A stretch of DNA of 64,000 nt from Streptomyces sp. 1-11. GTDB lineage: Bacteria; Actinomycetota; Actinomycetes; Streptomycetales; Streptomycetaceae. Within the stretch, counting starts at the first letter, position 1. Each line of letters opens with the position of its first letter. A model generated the notes under the pieces. It was not told the origin of the DNA. It worked only from the letters and a program-made list of their open reading frames with translations, and did no database searches. Where the stretch lies: contig NZ_BJTV01000003.1 in NCBI RefSeq assembly GCF_007176755.1, forward strand, positions 186,001 through 250,000, given 5' to 3'. This document shows positions 31,818 to 40,916 of this stretch, one piece after another. A program made the position numbers and the translations under genes.

Positions 31818-34800
31818 TCAGAAGATCCCCTTGAACCCCCGCCACCCGGTGGCGATCTTCGTGCGGGCGCCGAACGCCCCCTTGCCGTTGCCGTTGTTGC
31901 GCCACAGGTTGCCGGAGGTGTCGCGGGACAGGAGGTCGGCCTTGCCGTCGCCGGTGAGGTCGCCGACGCCGATGACGGTGTCGTACGAGCCGCCCCAGGC
32001 GGAGTACAGCTTCACGCGGGCGGAGAAGGTGCCGTTGCCCTTGCCGTAGTAGCGGTAGAGGTTGTTGGACTTGTCCTGGGCGACCAGGTCGCCGATGCCG
32101 TCGCCGTTGAGGTCGCCGACGCCCACGATCTTCTTGTACGTCTTCCAGTCGGCGTAGAGCTTCACGCGCGCGGAGAGCTTTCCGGTACTCGTCCCCTTGT
32201 AGAGGTAGACCGCGCCGGTGGCGGAGTTGCGGGCGATGAGATCGGGACGGCCGTCGCCGCTGATGTCGCCGGGCGAGGTGAGGACGTCGTACTGGTTCCA
32301 GCCCTTGCCCAGCGAGGTGTGCGGGGTGTCGGTGATGAACGCCTGACCGAGCATGGTCCGGTACACCCGCAGTTCGCCGCTGCTGAACCGGACGAGGATG
32401 TCGTTGCGCCGGTCACCGTCGAGGTCGCCGAGCGGGACGAGCTTCACGGAGGTGGGCCAGCCAGAGGCGGGCATGGCCTTGCCCAGGGTGCCCGTACCGG
32501 TGCCCGGCCGGTAGCTGACGGTGCCGGAGGAGTTGAGGGTCAGGATGTCGCCGGTTCCGTCGGGCGCCCAGGAACCTCCATTGGTGAAGTCGTGGCGTAC
32601 GGCGGCCCCGTCGGACACCTTCACCGTCTGCGACACGGTCAGCGCGCGTCCCGAGCCGTCGGCGGGCGGGATCGTCACCGTGAAGGCGTAGGTGCCGTTG
32701 GGGACGAACGAGCCCCTGGCGTCGCGGATGTCCCACCGGACGGTCAGGTCGCCCTGCACTGTCCCGCCGGAGAGGGTGCGCACGACGGCACCGGTGGCCT
32801 TGCTGGTGAGAGTGGCCGTCCAGGAGGCGGCGGGCTTGGAGAGAAGTCCGCGCCACTGCCACCACGGGGCGCCGGCCGCGCTGCTCTCTCCGGCGTTGCC
32901 GCTCGTCTCGGACTCGACGACGGAGAGCGGCTGGGTGGCGACCCCGCTGGGCACCAGGTGGATCCGGTTGTCCGCGTCGACGTAGGCGACGGGCCCGCCG
33001 AACTTGTCCACGGTCCAGGTCGTCCCGCGCCCGCCGGACGTGGCCGCCGGGAGGTCGGCTATCGCACGGGTGGCCGCGGTGCCGTCGGCGAAGTCGGTGA
33101 GGAGGAGCGTCCCGGTCGTCGTGTCCTGCCGGACGAGGTATCCGTCGCCGAGTTGGACCTGGCCGGAGGGGACGGGGATGTTCTTCTTCGCCGTACGGTC
33201 CCAGACGCCGGCCGTCCCGCCCGTCCCGCAGGACCAGTAGATCCAGCGGCTCACCACTTGGAGCTCCTTGGGGACGCACGGCGCGCCGGTGCTGACGGTG
33301 GTGGCGATCGCGCCGGTCTTGAGGTTCCTGGCGCTGACGACACCGTTGCCGGAACCCGGCGTCCACAGGCTGGTCCCCCAGACGGAGGCGGCTGTGACGG
33401 AGCGGGTGAGGACGGGCTGCAGGTCGGTGTAGACACCGAGGTCGCCGACGTACTGTTTGCTGGGGGAGGAACCGTTGACGACCGCGTAGCGGCCGGTGAT
33501 GTCGAGGACGGTGCCGGAGGCCGAGGGCAGGTAGAAGAAGCCGGCCTGGTCGTCGCTGTCGACGGACTGCACGTACGAGCCGACCGGGTCGGAGCCGGCG
33601 GTGAACGTCACGGCGCGGCCGTCCCCGGTGGCGTACGGCCCCGAACCGAGGAGGTCCCACTTCCGCCAGGTCCGGGTGCCGGGTGTGCCGTCCGCGGCGA
33701 CCGGCCGGGTGTAGTACGCACCCATGAAGCTGCTGTCGGCCTCGTCGGTGGCCAGGGTGCCGTTCTCCAGCGACAACCGCGTGATCTTCGCCGCCATCGG
33801 GGGTACGGCGGTCAGTTCGGTCGGTACCGGGGTGCCCGCGCCTGTGCCGGTGACCCGGCGTACCGCCCAGTGCCCGGCGTCGGTGCCGCCGACGACCAGC
33901 AGGCTGCCGTCGGGAGCGGGTACGACGGAGCTTTTCGCGTGCCGGAGCAGCGTGACCGGGGTGCCGCCCGTGACGGGGACGGCCATGAGCCGCTCGCCGG
34001 ACTCGTCGGCCAGATCGGAGGGATCCGACGGCACGGTACGGGCCACCACCAGCCAGCCCCCGGTGATGCCGACCGACGGGGTGCCCTCGGTGCCGGGAAG
34101 AGTCACCGTCGTCCCGGGGGAGGTGAGGTCACCGCGGTCCAGGACGTGTGCCTTCGGCGTGGTACCGGACGGGTACCAGACCAACCGGTCCGTGCTCAGC
34201 GCGACGGCTGCCGGAGCCGCGGACAGGGTCACGTCGCCGGTGACCTTCGCTGCGGCCAGGTCCACCAGCGCCAGGTGCTGCACGCCTCCCAGCGCGTAGC
34301 CGACGACGGCGGTGCCGCTGTCGCCGCCGAGCACCCGGAAGTTCGATGTGATCCCGGCCGGCCACCCGTCGACGAGGGTGCCTTCGGCGGGGGCGCCGCC
34401 GCCGTAGAGCCACAGCGTGCGGTTGCCGTCCGTGTCCTGGGCCTGGGTCAGCACATGGGTGCCGTAGGTGGCCATGTATGTGCCGTGGGTGAGGGTGACA
34501 TCGGTACTGGTGGCGGCGGAGAGGTCACGGAGGACGACCTTCTGGGTGGGCGAGACGACGTCGGTCACGATGTCGGACGACGAGCCCAGGTAGCCGGCGA
34601 GTTCGAGTCGGGACAGCTCGCCCAGTTCGGTCGTCGCCCCGGTGGCGTACGACGTCCACAGATAGCCGGAGCGCCCCTCCTGGGCATGCAGGTAGCCGTC
34701 GGCACCGGCGCTGTAGAGCCGGTCGGCGCGGGGCTGGTAACGGTCGGACTGGAAGACCTTCTCGGTCGCGAGTGCGGTGCTCCCGGTGCCGTCGCCCGCA

Positions 34801-34892
34801 TCGGCCGTGCCGACGAGCGGACCGGGAGCGGCGACAACGGCCAGGACTGCCAGCGCGGCGACGACGCCACGGGCGGTGGTACGACGAGCCAT
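31818..34892 (-). CDS. Secreted FG-GAP/VCBS repeat protein
   Basis: 1024 aa from ATG 34892 with AGGAGG upstream. The N-terminal signal peptide (RGVVAALAVLAVVAAPG) points to secretion. Residues 50-730 look like WD/beta-propeller-type repeats. A FlgD-like Ig domain follows (GTYAFTVTIPPADGSG near 800), then about four FG-GAP repeats at the C-terminus with calcium-type motifs GDLDGDRRNDIL, GDISGDGRPDLI, GDLNGDGIGDLV and GDLTGDGKADLL. Such proteins are common cell-surface or secreted adhesins of unknown ligand in Streptomyces. Confidence 0.9.
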   Translation of the reverse strand: MARRTTARGVVAALAVLAVVAAPGPLVGTADAGDGTGSTALATEKVFQSDRYQPRADRLYSAGADGYLHAQEGRSGYLWTSYATGATTELGELSRLELAGYLGSSSDIVTDVVSPTQKVVLRDLSAATSTDVTLTHGTYMATYGTHVLTQAQDTDGNRTLWLYGGGAPAEGTLVDGWPAGITSNFRVLGGDSGTAVVGYALGGVQHLALVDLAAAKVTGDVTLSAAPAAVALSTDRLVWYPSGTTPKAHVLDRGDLTSPGTTVTLPGTEGTPSVGITGGWLVVARTVPSDPSDLADESGERLMAVPVTGGTPVTLLRHAKSSVVPAPDGSLLVVGGTDAGHWAVRRVTGTGAGTPVPTELTAVPPMAAKITRLSLENGTLATDEADSSFMGAYYTRPVAADGTPGTRTWRKWDLLGSGPYATGDGRAVTFTAGSDPVGSYVQSVDSDDQAGFFYLPSASGTVLDITGRYAVVNGSSPSKQYVGDLGVYTDLQPVLTRSVTAASVWGTSLWTPGSGNGVVSARNLKTGAIATTVSTGAPCVPKELQVVSRWIYWSCGTGGTAGVWDRTAKKNIPVPSGQVQLGDGYLVRQDTTTGTLLLTDFADGTAATRAIADLPAATSGGRGTTWTVDKFGGPVAYVDADNRIHLVPSGVATQPLSVVESETSGNAGESSAAGAPWWQWRGLLSKPAASWTATLTSKATGAVVRTLSGGTVQGDLTVRWDIRDARGSFVPNGTYAFTVTIPPADGSGRALTVSQTVKVSDGAAVRHDFTNGGSWAPDGTGDILTLNSSGTVSYRPGTGTGTLGKAMPASGWPTSVKLVPLGDLDGDRRNDILVRFSSGELRVYRTMLGQAFITDTPHTSLGKGWNQYDVLTSPGDISGDGRPDLIARNSATGAVYLYKGTSTGKLSARVKLYADWKTYKKIVGVGDLNGDGIGDLVAQDKSNNLYRYYGKGNGTFSARVKLYSAWGGSYDTVIGVGDLTGDGKADLLSRDTSGNLWRNNGNGKGAFGARTKIATGWRGFKGIF

Positions 34893-35363
34893 CGTCGCCT
34901 CCTGAGGGGCTTCCGGCGGAAAGAGGTGTGACGGAGATCGACGGTCGGTAAGACGTGTGTTGATGCTGCCGCGAACTATCCGCTCCCCGAACTTCCCCTC
35001 ACACGGGGCGAGTTGAGGATAACAATGGCCACAGGTCTCCCTGAGGCACCGGTAGGACGAGATCCTGATCGTCTTCGCGACGGCCACCGGGCCGGCACCC
35101 CCGGACCCCTTCTCGGCGCACCTGCAGTGCCGCTACCACTACGAGAGGCGCACCTGCAGTGCCGCTACCACTACGAGAGCTGACCGGTGAACCGCGGCGT
35201 TCCACCGGTCCCGTCCCATCCGCACGGTGCGTTCAGTCGCACGGCGAAGAGCGGCGGACTTCTCAGCCCGCGCCTCGGCCGGCGACGGCCGCCCCTGGTG
35301 GGCCCGGTGCCTGAGGGGCAGCCGGTTCTGCCCGGTCAGCGGCGCCGCTTGCGGCCGCTCTCG
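34893..35363. other. 470-bp gap with a tandem duplication
   Basis: It contains the promoter side of the FG-GAP gene and a 32-bp tandem duplication (listed separately). Some frames read short Cys/Tyr-rich peptides (LQCRYHYE), possibly the end of a lost gene. No intact gene is supported. Confidence 0.55.
35115..35178. repeat. Perfect 32-bp tandem duplication
   Basis: 35115-35146 and 35147-35178 are identical, beginning GGCGCACCTGCAGTGCC. A 32-bp unit shifts the frame, so the tract cannot be coding through both units in one frame. Confidence 0.85.
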
Positions 35364-35918
35364 TCAGTGGGTGTCCCTCTCGGGCTCCGGACGTGAGAGT
35401 TCGTCGAGGTCGAGGGTGAAGGTGCGGCCGTCGGCCAGGGGGATGGGGAGCTTACCCGTGCCGTACGCGTGGGTGTGTGCCGCGATGTAACCGGTGGCGG
35501 TCGGCTGGGTGTGAAGGACGACTTCCTGGGCGTAGGGGTCCACGACCAGGTAGACCGGGATTCCGTAGCGGCCGTACTTCGCGGTGCAGTCGTCGTAGTC
35601 CTTGCGCGCGGAAGAGGTCGAGACGACGTCGGAGATCAGCAGGACGTCCTCGAAGCTGTAGCGCTTGCCTTCCTTGCGTGCGTCCTCGCGCAGGATCGCG
35701 AGGTCGGGGGCGGAGTTCTCGTCGGCGGGGAAGTCGATGTAGACATCGGAGGTGACCTTCGCGTGACGGCCGAGGGCAAGAGCGGAGTCGATCTGCATCG
35801 ACCTGATGGTGCTGGAGTGCTCTTCGCTCTGCGGGGTCATGATCACCTTTCCGTCGGCCCCGAACAGGACCGTGTACCCCTTGGGGAACTCGGTGTGCAC
35901 GATCGCGTCGACGCTCAT
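35364..35918 (-). CDS. Uma2-family (DUF820) predicted endonuclease
   Basis: 184 aa. PD-(D/E)XK-like restriction-fold protein: NSAPDLAILRED, then DVLLISDVVS followed by YGIPVYLVVDP. This group is very common and multi-copy in Streptomyces, with no proven role. It lies inside the stretch enclosed by the duplicated aminotransferase ends. Confidence 0.88.
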   Translation of the reverse strand: MSVDAIVHTEFPKGYTVLFGADGKVIMTPQSEEHSSTIRSMQIDSALALGRHAKVTSDVYIDFPADENSAPDLAILREDARKEGKRYSFEDVLLISDVVSTSSARKDYDDCTAKYGRYGIPVYLVVDPYAQEVVLHTQPTATGYIAAHTHAYGTGKLPIPLADGRTFTLDLDELSRPEPERDTH

Positions 35919-36020
35919 GGACGGCTCCTTCCCGCGTGTGGTCAGGATACGACGGACAGTGCCGCGTCACCGAGCCCGTCGGTACGGCCGGCAGACCGGT
36001 CCGGACAGGTTGTGCGGCCC

Positions 36021-36119
36021 GCTGACGACCGCGAGGCGGGCGCGCCGTTCGTGCGGTTCGCGTTCTGCAGGCGCGAGGACGTGCTGCGGGAGGCCGCGGA
36101 GCGGCTGCGGCGCATGTGA
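36021..36119 (+). pseudogene. Second copy of the aminotransferase 3' end
   Basis: In frame it reads DREAGAPFVRFAFCRREDV and ends ERLRRM-stop. It matches the C-terminus of the aminotransferase at 30483-31673 (DHREAGAPFVRFAFCKRASV), with about 45 bp nearly identical (31564-31609 against 36025-36070) and then divergence. No 5' part is present. This is a displaced gene end, expected when DNA inserts within the 3' end of a gene and restores it. Confidence 0.85.
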
Positions 36120-36164
36120 GGGCGGGGTCCGGGGGCCGTGCCCCCGGACCGGCCGGGGACGGGG

Positions 36165-36692
36165 TTACTCCCCGTCCTCCTCGGGCTTCTCCGCTTCGTT
36201 CACTTCCTCTTCCAGACCGAGCTGCTCCACCAGCCACTTGTCGAACTCGATCGCGGCCCGCACCCAGCTGACCGTGGAGGAGACGAAGTGGTTGAGGTCG
36301 ACGCCGGTGCCGACCAGCATCTGCGCCTCGCCGATGAGGCGGACGGTGCCGTCGTCGTGGGTGTGGGTGTACACCTTGGGCCACAGCGTGCGGCGGTTCC
36401 AGTCGTCGACGGACTCCAGCAGCTGCGGCTTCTCGTCGATCTTGTGGGGGCGGTCGTAGAAGGTCCGGACCGAGAAGACCGCCTGCTCATCCTCCCCGCG
36501 GAACATGAAGTACGTGCGGAACTGCTCCCAGGGCGCCGCGAGGTCTCCCTCCTCGTCGACGACGTACTTCAGCTCCATCTGGTCGAGGAGCTGCTTCACG
36601 AGGTCCTGATCCGGGACGACGGGGCCCACCGGTCCCTGGGGCTGCGGTTCTGGCTGGCCCCCGAAGTTCGGAATCGAGGACGGGTCGATGCT
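36165..36692 (-). CDS. YbjN-domain protein
   Basis: 175 aa from the GTG at 36692 (GAAGGG at a good distance); an ATG at 36725 is an alternative. The protein has a Pro/Gln-rich N-terminus, then a YbjN-type (type III secretion chaperone-like) fold with EQFRTYFMFRGEDEQAVFSV and DDWNRRTLWPKVYTH. The C-terminus is acidic. Function is unknown; it is typically found near clpB in streptomycetes. Confidence 0.82.
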   Translation of the reverse strand, partial: SIDPSSIPNFGGQPEPQPQGPVGPVVPDQDLVKQLLDQMELKYVVDEEGDLAAPWEQFRTYFMFRGEDEQAVFSVRTFYDRPHKIDEKPQLLESVDDWNRRTLWPKVYTHTHDDGTVRLIGEAQMLVGTGVDLNHFVSSTVSWVRAAIEFDKWLVEQLGLEEEVNEAEKPEEDGE

Positions 36693-36810
36693 CACCGTGT
36701 TTTTCCCTTCATTGGATCCCGCCATCCTCCCCCATGCGGGGAGGGGGGTGGCAAGCCCCGACGCGGCCTGTCAGCCCAGGGCTGACATGATCCGGCCGGA
36801 CGGGCGGCAC

Positions 36811-36842
36811 GGCGCCCGCCGGGCGGCCGGGGGCGGGCGCCG
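36811..36842 (-). terminator. Hairpin after clpB
   Basis: GGCGCCCGCC (36811-36820) pairs with GGGCGGGCGCC (about 36832-36842), 24 bp downstream of the clpB stop on the minus strand. Confidence 0.55.
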
Positions 36843-36865
36843 CCCCGGCCGTCCGGCCGTCCGGC

Positions 36866-39463
36866 TCAGAGCGTCTTGCCCGTCGCCGGGCCCACGATCA
36901 GGCCCTCCTCGAAGCGGTCCACACGGACCGTGTCGCCGTCCTTGACCTCGCCGGAGAGGATCTCCTTGGCAAGGCGGTCGCCGATCGTGGTCTGCACCAG
37001 CCGGCGCAGCGGACGGGCGCCGTAGGCCGGGTCCAGGCCCTCCTCGGCGAGCCAGGCCAGCGCCTCGGGCGTGATGTCCAGGCTCAGCCGGCGCTCGGCC
37101 AGCCGCCTGGCCAGCCGGTCGATCTGGAGCTGGGCGATCCGCTCCAGCTCGGACCTGGTCAGCGCGGTGAAGACCACCAGGTCGTCGAGCCGGTTGAGGA
37201 ACTCCGGCTTGAAGGAGGCGCGTACGACCTCCAGCACCTGCTCCCGCTTCTCCGCCTCGCTGGTCACCGGGTCGACCAGGTACTGGCTGCCCAGGTTGGA
37301 GGTGAGCACCAGGATGGTGTTGCGGAAGTCCACCGTGCGGCCCTGGCCGTCCGTCAGCCGGCCGTCGTCCAGCACCTGCAGCAGGACGTCGAAGACCTCG
37401 GGGTGGGCCTTCTCCACCTCGTCCAGCAGCACCACGCTGTACGGGCGCCGCCGGACCGCCTCGGTGAGCTGGCCGCCCTCCTCGTAGCCGACGTAACCGG
37501 GAGGCGCGCCGACCAGCCGGGCCACGCTGTGCTTCTCGCCGTACTCCGACATGTCGATGCGGACCATGGCCCGCTCGTCGTCGAACAGGAAGTCGGCGAG
37601 CGCCTTGGCCAGTTCGGTCTTGCCGACACCGGTCGGGCCCAGGAAGAGGAAGGAGCCGGTGGGGCGGTCGGGGTCGGCGATGCCGGCCCGCGAGCGCCGC
37701 ACGGCGTCGCTCACCGCGCGCACGGCCTCGGTCTGGCCGATGAGGCGCCGGCCCAGCTCGTCCTCCATGCGCAGCAGCTTCTGCGTCTCGCCCTCCAGCA
37801 GCCGCCCGGCGGGGATGCCGGTCCAGGCGCCGACGACATCGGCGATGTCGTCCGCGCCGACCTCCTCCTTGACCATGGTGTCCCGGGCGACCTCCTCCTC
37901 GGCCTCGGAGGCGGCCTCCAGCTCCTTCTCCAGCTCCGGGATCCGGCCGTAGAGCAGCTTGGCCGCGGTGTCGAAGTCACCGTCGCGCTGGGCGCGTTCG
38001 GCCTGGCCGCGCAGGTCGTCCAGGCGCTCCTTCAGCTCACCGACCCGGTTGAGGGACTGCTTCTCCTTCTCCCAGCGGGCGGTCAGTCCGCGCAGCTCCT
38101 CCTCCTTGTCGGCGAGGTCGCGGCGCAGCTTCTCCAGACGCTCCCGGGAGGCCGGGTCGGTCTCCTTGGCGATCGCCAGCTCCTCCATCTTCAGCCGGTC
38201 GACGGAGCGCTGGAGCTCGTCGATCTCCACCGGGGAGGAGTCGATCTCCATGCGCAGCCGGGAGGCCGCCTCGTCGACCAGGTCGATGGCCTTGTCGGGC
38301 AGGAAGCGGGAGGTGATGTACCGGTCGGAGAGGGTGGCGGCGGCCACCAGGGCGCTGTCCGCGATCTGCACCTTGTGGTGGGCCTCGTAGCGGCCCTTGA
38401 GCCCGCGCAGGATGGCGATGGTGTCCTCGACGGTCGGCTCGGCGACCAGCACCTGCTGGAAGCGGCGCTCCAGGGCGGGATCCTTCTCGATCCGCTCCCG
38501 GTACTCGTCCAGGGTCGTGGCGCCGACCATGCGCAGCTCACCGCGGGCCAGCATCGGCTTGAGCATGTTGCCCGCGTCCATGGCGGAGTCGCCGCCCGCG
38601 CCGGCGCCCACCACGGTGTGCAGCTCGTCGATGAAGGTGATGACCTGGCCGTCGGACTCCTTGATCTCGGCGAGCACGGACTTCAGCCGCTCCTCGAACT
38701 CGCCGCGGTACTTGGCGCCGGCCACCATCGCGCCGAGGTCCAGCGCGACCAGCCGCTTGTCCTTCAGCGACTCGGGCACGTCGCCCTTCACGATCCGCTG
38801 GGCGAGCCCCTCCACGACGGCGGTCTTGCCGACGCCGGGCTCGCCGATGAGCACGGGGTTGTTCTTGGTACGGCGGCTCAGCACCTGCACCACCCGCCGG
38901 ATCTCCTGGTCCCGCCCGATGACCGGGTCGAGCCGGCCCTCGCGGGCGGCGGCGGTGAAGTCGGTGCCGAACTTCTCCAGGGCCTTGTACTGGCCCTCGG
39001 GATCGGCGGTGGTCACGCGGCGTCCTCCCCTGGCCTTGGTGAAGGCCTCTTCGAGCTTCTTGGCGTCGGCGCCCTGCTTGCGGAGCACCTCGCCGGCCGC
39101 GCCGCCCTTCGCGGCGACGCCGATGAGCAGGTGCTCGGTGGACAGGTACTCGTCGCCGAGCGCCTTGGCCCGCTCCGAGGCGTCGGCGATGACCGCGAGC
39201 AGCTCGCGGTTGGGCTGCGGGGGCGCGACGGTGGAGCCGGTCACGCTGGGCAGTCCGGCAAGCACCCGCTCCGCGCCGGAGCGCACGGCGGCCTGGTCGG
39301 CCTCGACGGCGGCGAGCAGGTCGGTGATGTTCTCGTTGTCCTGGCCCTGGAGCAGAGCCAGCAGCAGATGAGCGGGGGTGAGGTCCGGGTGCCCCTCGGT
39401 CACCGCGCGGTTGCCGGCGGCGTTGATCGCGTCCCGGCTCCTGTTGGTCAGCTCGGCGTCCAC
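36866..39463 (-). CDS. clpB: ClpB disaggregase
   Basis: 865 aa, full length. N-domain, AAA-1 with [10 protein letters not shown], the coiled-coil M-domain (about 400-520, Glu/Arg-rich) and AAA-2 with [14 protein letters not shown] plus the C-terminal D2 small domain. A hexameric ATPase, it works with DnaK/DnaJ/GrpE to solubilise aggregates after heat stress. A HAIR-like inverted repeat upstream fits repression by HspR, encoded at 44645. Confidence 0.97.
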   Translation of the reverse strand: MDAELTNRSRDAINAAGNRAVTEGHPDLTPAHLLLALLQGQDNENITDLLAAVEADQAAVRSGAERVLAGLPSVTGSTVAPPQPNRELLAVIADASERAKALGDEYLSTEHLLIGVAAKGGAAGEVLRKQGADAKKLEEAFTKARGGRRVTTADPEGQYKALEKFGTDFTAAAREGRLDPVIGRDQEIRRVVQVLSRRTKNNPVLIGEPGVGKTAVVEGLAQRIVKGDVPESLKDKRLVALDLGAMVAGAKYRGEFEERLKSVLAEIKESDGQVITFIDELHTVVGAGAGGDSAMDAGNMLKPMLARGELRMVGATTLDEYRERIEKDPALERRFQQVLVAEPTVEDTIAILRGLKGRYEAHHKVQIADSALVAAATLSDRYITSRFLPDKAIDLVDEAASRLRMEIDSSPVEIDELQRSVDRLKMEELAIAKETDPASRERLEKLRRDLADKEEELRGLTARWEKEKQSLNRVGELKERLDDLRGQAERAQRDGDFDTAAKLLYGRIPELEKELEAASEAEEEVARDTMVKEEVGADDIADVVGAWTGIPAGRLLEGETQKLLRMEDELGRRLIGQTEAVRAVSDAVRRSRAGIADPDRPTGSFLFLGPTGVGKTELAKALADFLFDDERAMVRIDMSEYGEKHSVARLVGAPPGYVGYEEGGQLTEAVRRRPYSVVLLDEVEKAHPEVFDVLLQVLDDGRLTDGQGRTVDFRNTILVLTSNLGSQYLVDPVTSEAEKREQVLEVVRASFKPEFLNRLDDLVVFTALTRSELERIAQLQIDRLARRLAERRLSLDITPEALAWLAEEGLDPAYGARPLRRLVQTTIGDRLAKEILSGEVKDGDTVRVDRFEEGLIVGPATGKTL

Positions 39464-39537
39464 GTGTCCGTTCTCCTCCTCGGCGTCGGCTCGACGGCCA
39501 GGTCCTTCCCAGTGCTGACTAGACCAGCGTACACAAA

Positions 39538-39558
39538 GTTGAGTCTATTCCGCTCAAG
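39538..39558. promoter_or_regulatory. HAIR element upstream of clpB
   Basis: TTGAGT, 7 nt, then GCTCAAG matches the HspR-binding HAIR consensus CTTGAGT-N7-ACTCAAG with few mismatches. It lies about 75 bp upstream of the clpB start. Confidence 0.8.
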
Positions 39559-39604
39559 GCGGGGCAGCGCGCGGGATGGGGAAATCAGCGGCTAGGTTTC
39601 GGCC

Positions 39605-40018
39605 ATGGCCAAGCACTCCGTAGACCCGGCTGCCCCGGACGAGCCCTATCTCGCCTTCTGGCGGGAACGGCATCTGTGCACCCTGACGACCCTGCGCCCG
39701 GACGGGAGCCCGCACGTGGTCCCGGTCGGGGTGACGTACGACCCCGCGGCCCGGCTGGCCCGGGTGATCACCAACGGGGGCAGCGCGAAGGCGGCCCACG
39801 TCCGCGCGGCCGGCGAGGAGGGCGCCCGGGTCGCGGTGTGCCAGGTGGACGGCCGGCGCTGGGCCACGCTGGAGGGCCGGGCCCGGGTGCGCGAGGACCG
39901 GGAGCGGGTCGCGGAGGCGGAGCGGCGGTACGCCGAGCGCTACCACCGGGTGCCTGCGGAGAACCCGCGGCGAGTGGTGATCGAGATCGAGGTCGAGCGA
40001 GCGCTCGGACACGGCTGA
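39605..40018 (+). CDS. PPOX-class (F420-type) oxidoreductase
   Basis: 137 aa. The split-barrel flavin/F420 fold is seen in [22 protein letters not shown] and [20 protein letters not shown]. It resembles small Rv1155-like pyridoxamine-5'-phosphate-oxidase-type proteins, which in actinobacteria mostly bind F420 and reduce unknown substrates. It is divergent from clpB. Confidence 0.85.
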   Translation: MAKHSVDPAAPDEPYLAFWRERHLCTLTTLRPDGSPHVVPVGVTYDPAARLARVITNGGSAKAAHVRAAGEEGARVAVCQVDGRRWATLEGRARVREDRERVAEAERRYAERYHRVPAENPRRVVIEIEVERALGHG

Positions 40019-40182
40019 CCCGGGCCGCCACGGACGCCGGCCATCGATTTCCGGCCAGTGTGGGAATGCGCCCATGCCCCGAAATGTCACCGCAAACTGC
40101 AGCGGCGTCACCGTGTTCAGGTCACGGTGACGCCGCTGCGGGGGGAAGCACCTGAGCGATCTTTTACGACGGGGGAATCGCG

Positions 40183-40518
40183 TCAGGCACTGCGGGGGGT
40201 GGCTGAGATGGTGGTGAGCTCCGGGTCGTCCGGCTCCGCCAGCCGATGGTCCCGTTGGTCCAGGTTCACAAAGATCATGCCGTAGCGGATGGCGCACCGC
40301 ACCGGCTGCGGCGCCCCGCGCGGCTTGCGCAGGCACCGGTAGGCCCGTACGTCCTCGTCCTCGTCCCGGGTGACGACGACCGGCTCTCCGAAGACGGTCA
40401 CCATCAACGAGTCACCACTGTGGGGGATGGCGGTGACCAGGTCGATGAAGTGCCAGCCGGAGCGGTAGGCGGTGGCCATCTCCCGCCTGAAGGACCGGTC
40501 GTCGGGTGGGGTGGTCAT
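40183..40518 (-). CDS. Short Rieske-like protein without iron ligands, coupled to repeat peptide
   Basis: 111 aa from ATG 40518, overlapping the stop of the repeat-peptide gene (ATGA). The text FGEPVVVTRDEDEDVRAYRCL and IRYGMIFVNLD resembles the N-terminus and the region just after the Rieske domain of ring-hydroxylating oxygenases. The CxH...CxxH iron-sulfur ligands are absent (only CLRKPRGAP). It may be a degenerate binding domain. The family is not recognised with confidence. Confidence 0.7.
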   Translation of the reverse strand: MTTPPDDRSFRREMATAYRSGWHFIDLVTAIPHSGDSLMVTVFGEPVVVTRDEDEDVRAYRCLRKPRGAPQPVRCAIRYGMIFVNLDQRDHRLAEPDDPELTTISATPRSA

Positions 40519-40787
40519 GCCCTCGCACCCGCCTGGACGGTGTCCCAGCCCAGATCCTGCCCGGACGCCATCGGACTGGTGCGCGGCGTGATGTCCCAGC
40601 CCAGATCCAGCCCGGACGCCATCGGACTGGTGCGCGGCGTGACGTCCCAGCCGAGGTCCAGCGCGGAGACGGCGTGACCGGCCGGCCGTACGATGTCCCA
40701 GCCGAGGTCCAGCGTGCTCACCGTGCCGAAGACCAGTCCTGTGGAGAAGGCCACGGCAAGTACTGAGCGAAGCATTCTCTTGCACAT
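40515..40787 (-). CDS. Secreted peptide precursor with four DLGWD repeats
   Basis: 90 aa from ATG 40787 (GAGG about 13 nt upstream); an in-frame ATG at 40775 is possible. The first 24 residues (KRMLRSVLAVAFSTGLVF) form a signal peptide. The rest is four repeats, each carrying DLGWD at residues 27, 44, 61 and 78, an exact 17-residue period. Two repeats have TPRTSPMASG spacers. The gene overlaps the next gene and is divergent from a LuxR-type gene. This looks like a multi-core precursor or signalling peptide; no known family is recognised. Confidence 0.8.
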   Translation of the reverse strand: MCKRMLRSVLAVAFSTGLVFGTVSTLDLGWDIVRPAGHAVSALDLGWDVTPRTSPMASGLDLGWDITPRTSPMASGQDLGWDTVQAGARA

Positions 40788-40916
40788 GATGGGCTTCGTC
40801 CTCACTTCCCCTGTGTCTCTCCCCCGCCTTGAAGACGATGGCTCATCAAGCCACGTCAAAGCCACAGAAGCGGTGCATCATGTTCCTGCATGTACAGGAC
40901 CCTGGGGGGTGGAGAT

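Noticed and set aside
40515-40787. DLGWD protein as a shadow of the divergent strand
   Set aside because: It has a signal peptide, exact 17-residue periodicity and a stop-start overlap with the next gene, none of which would be expected by chance; it was therefore kept as a real gene.
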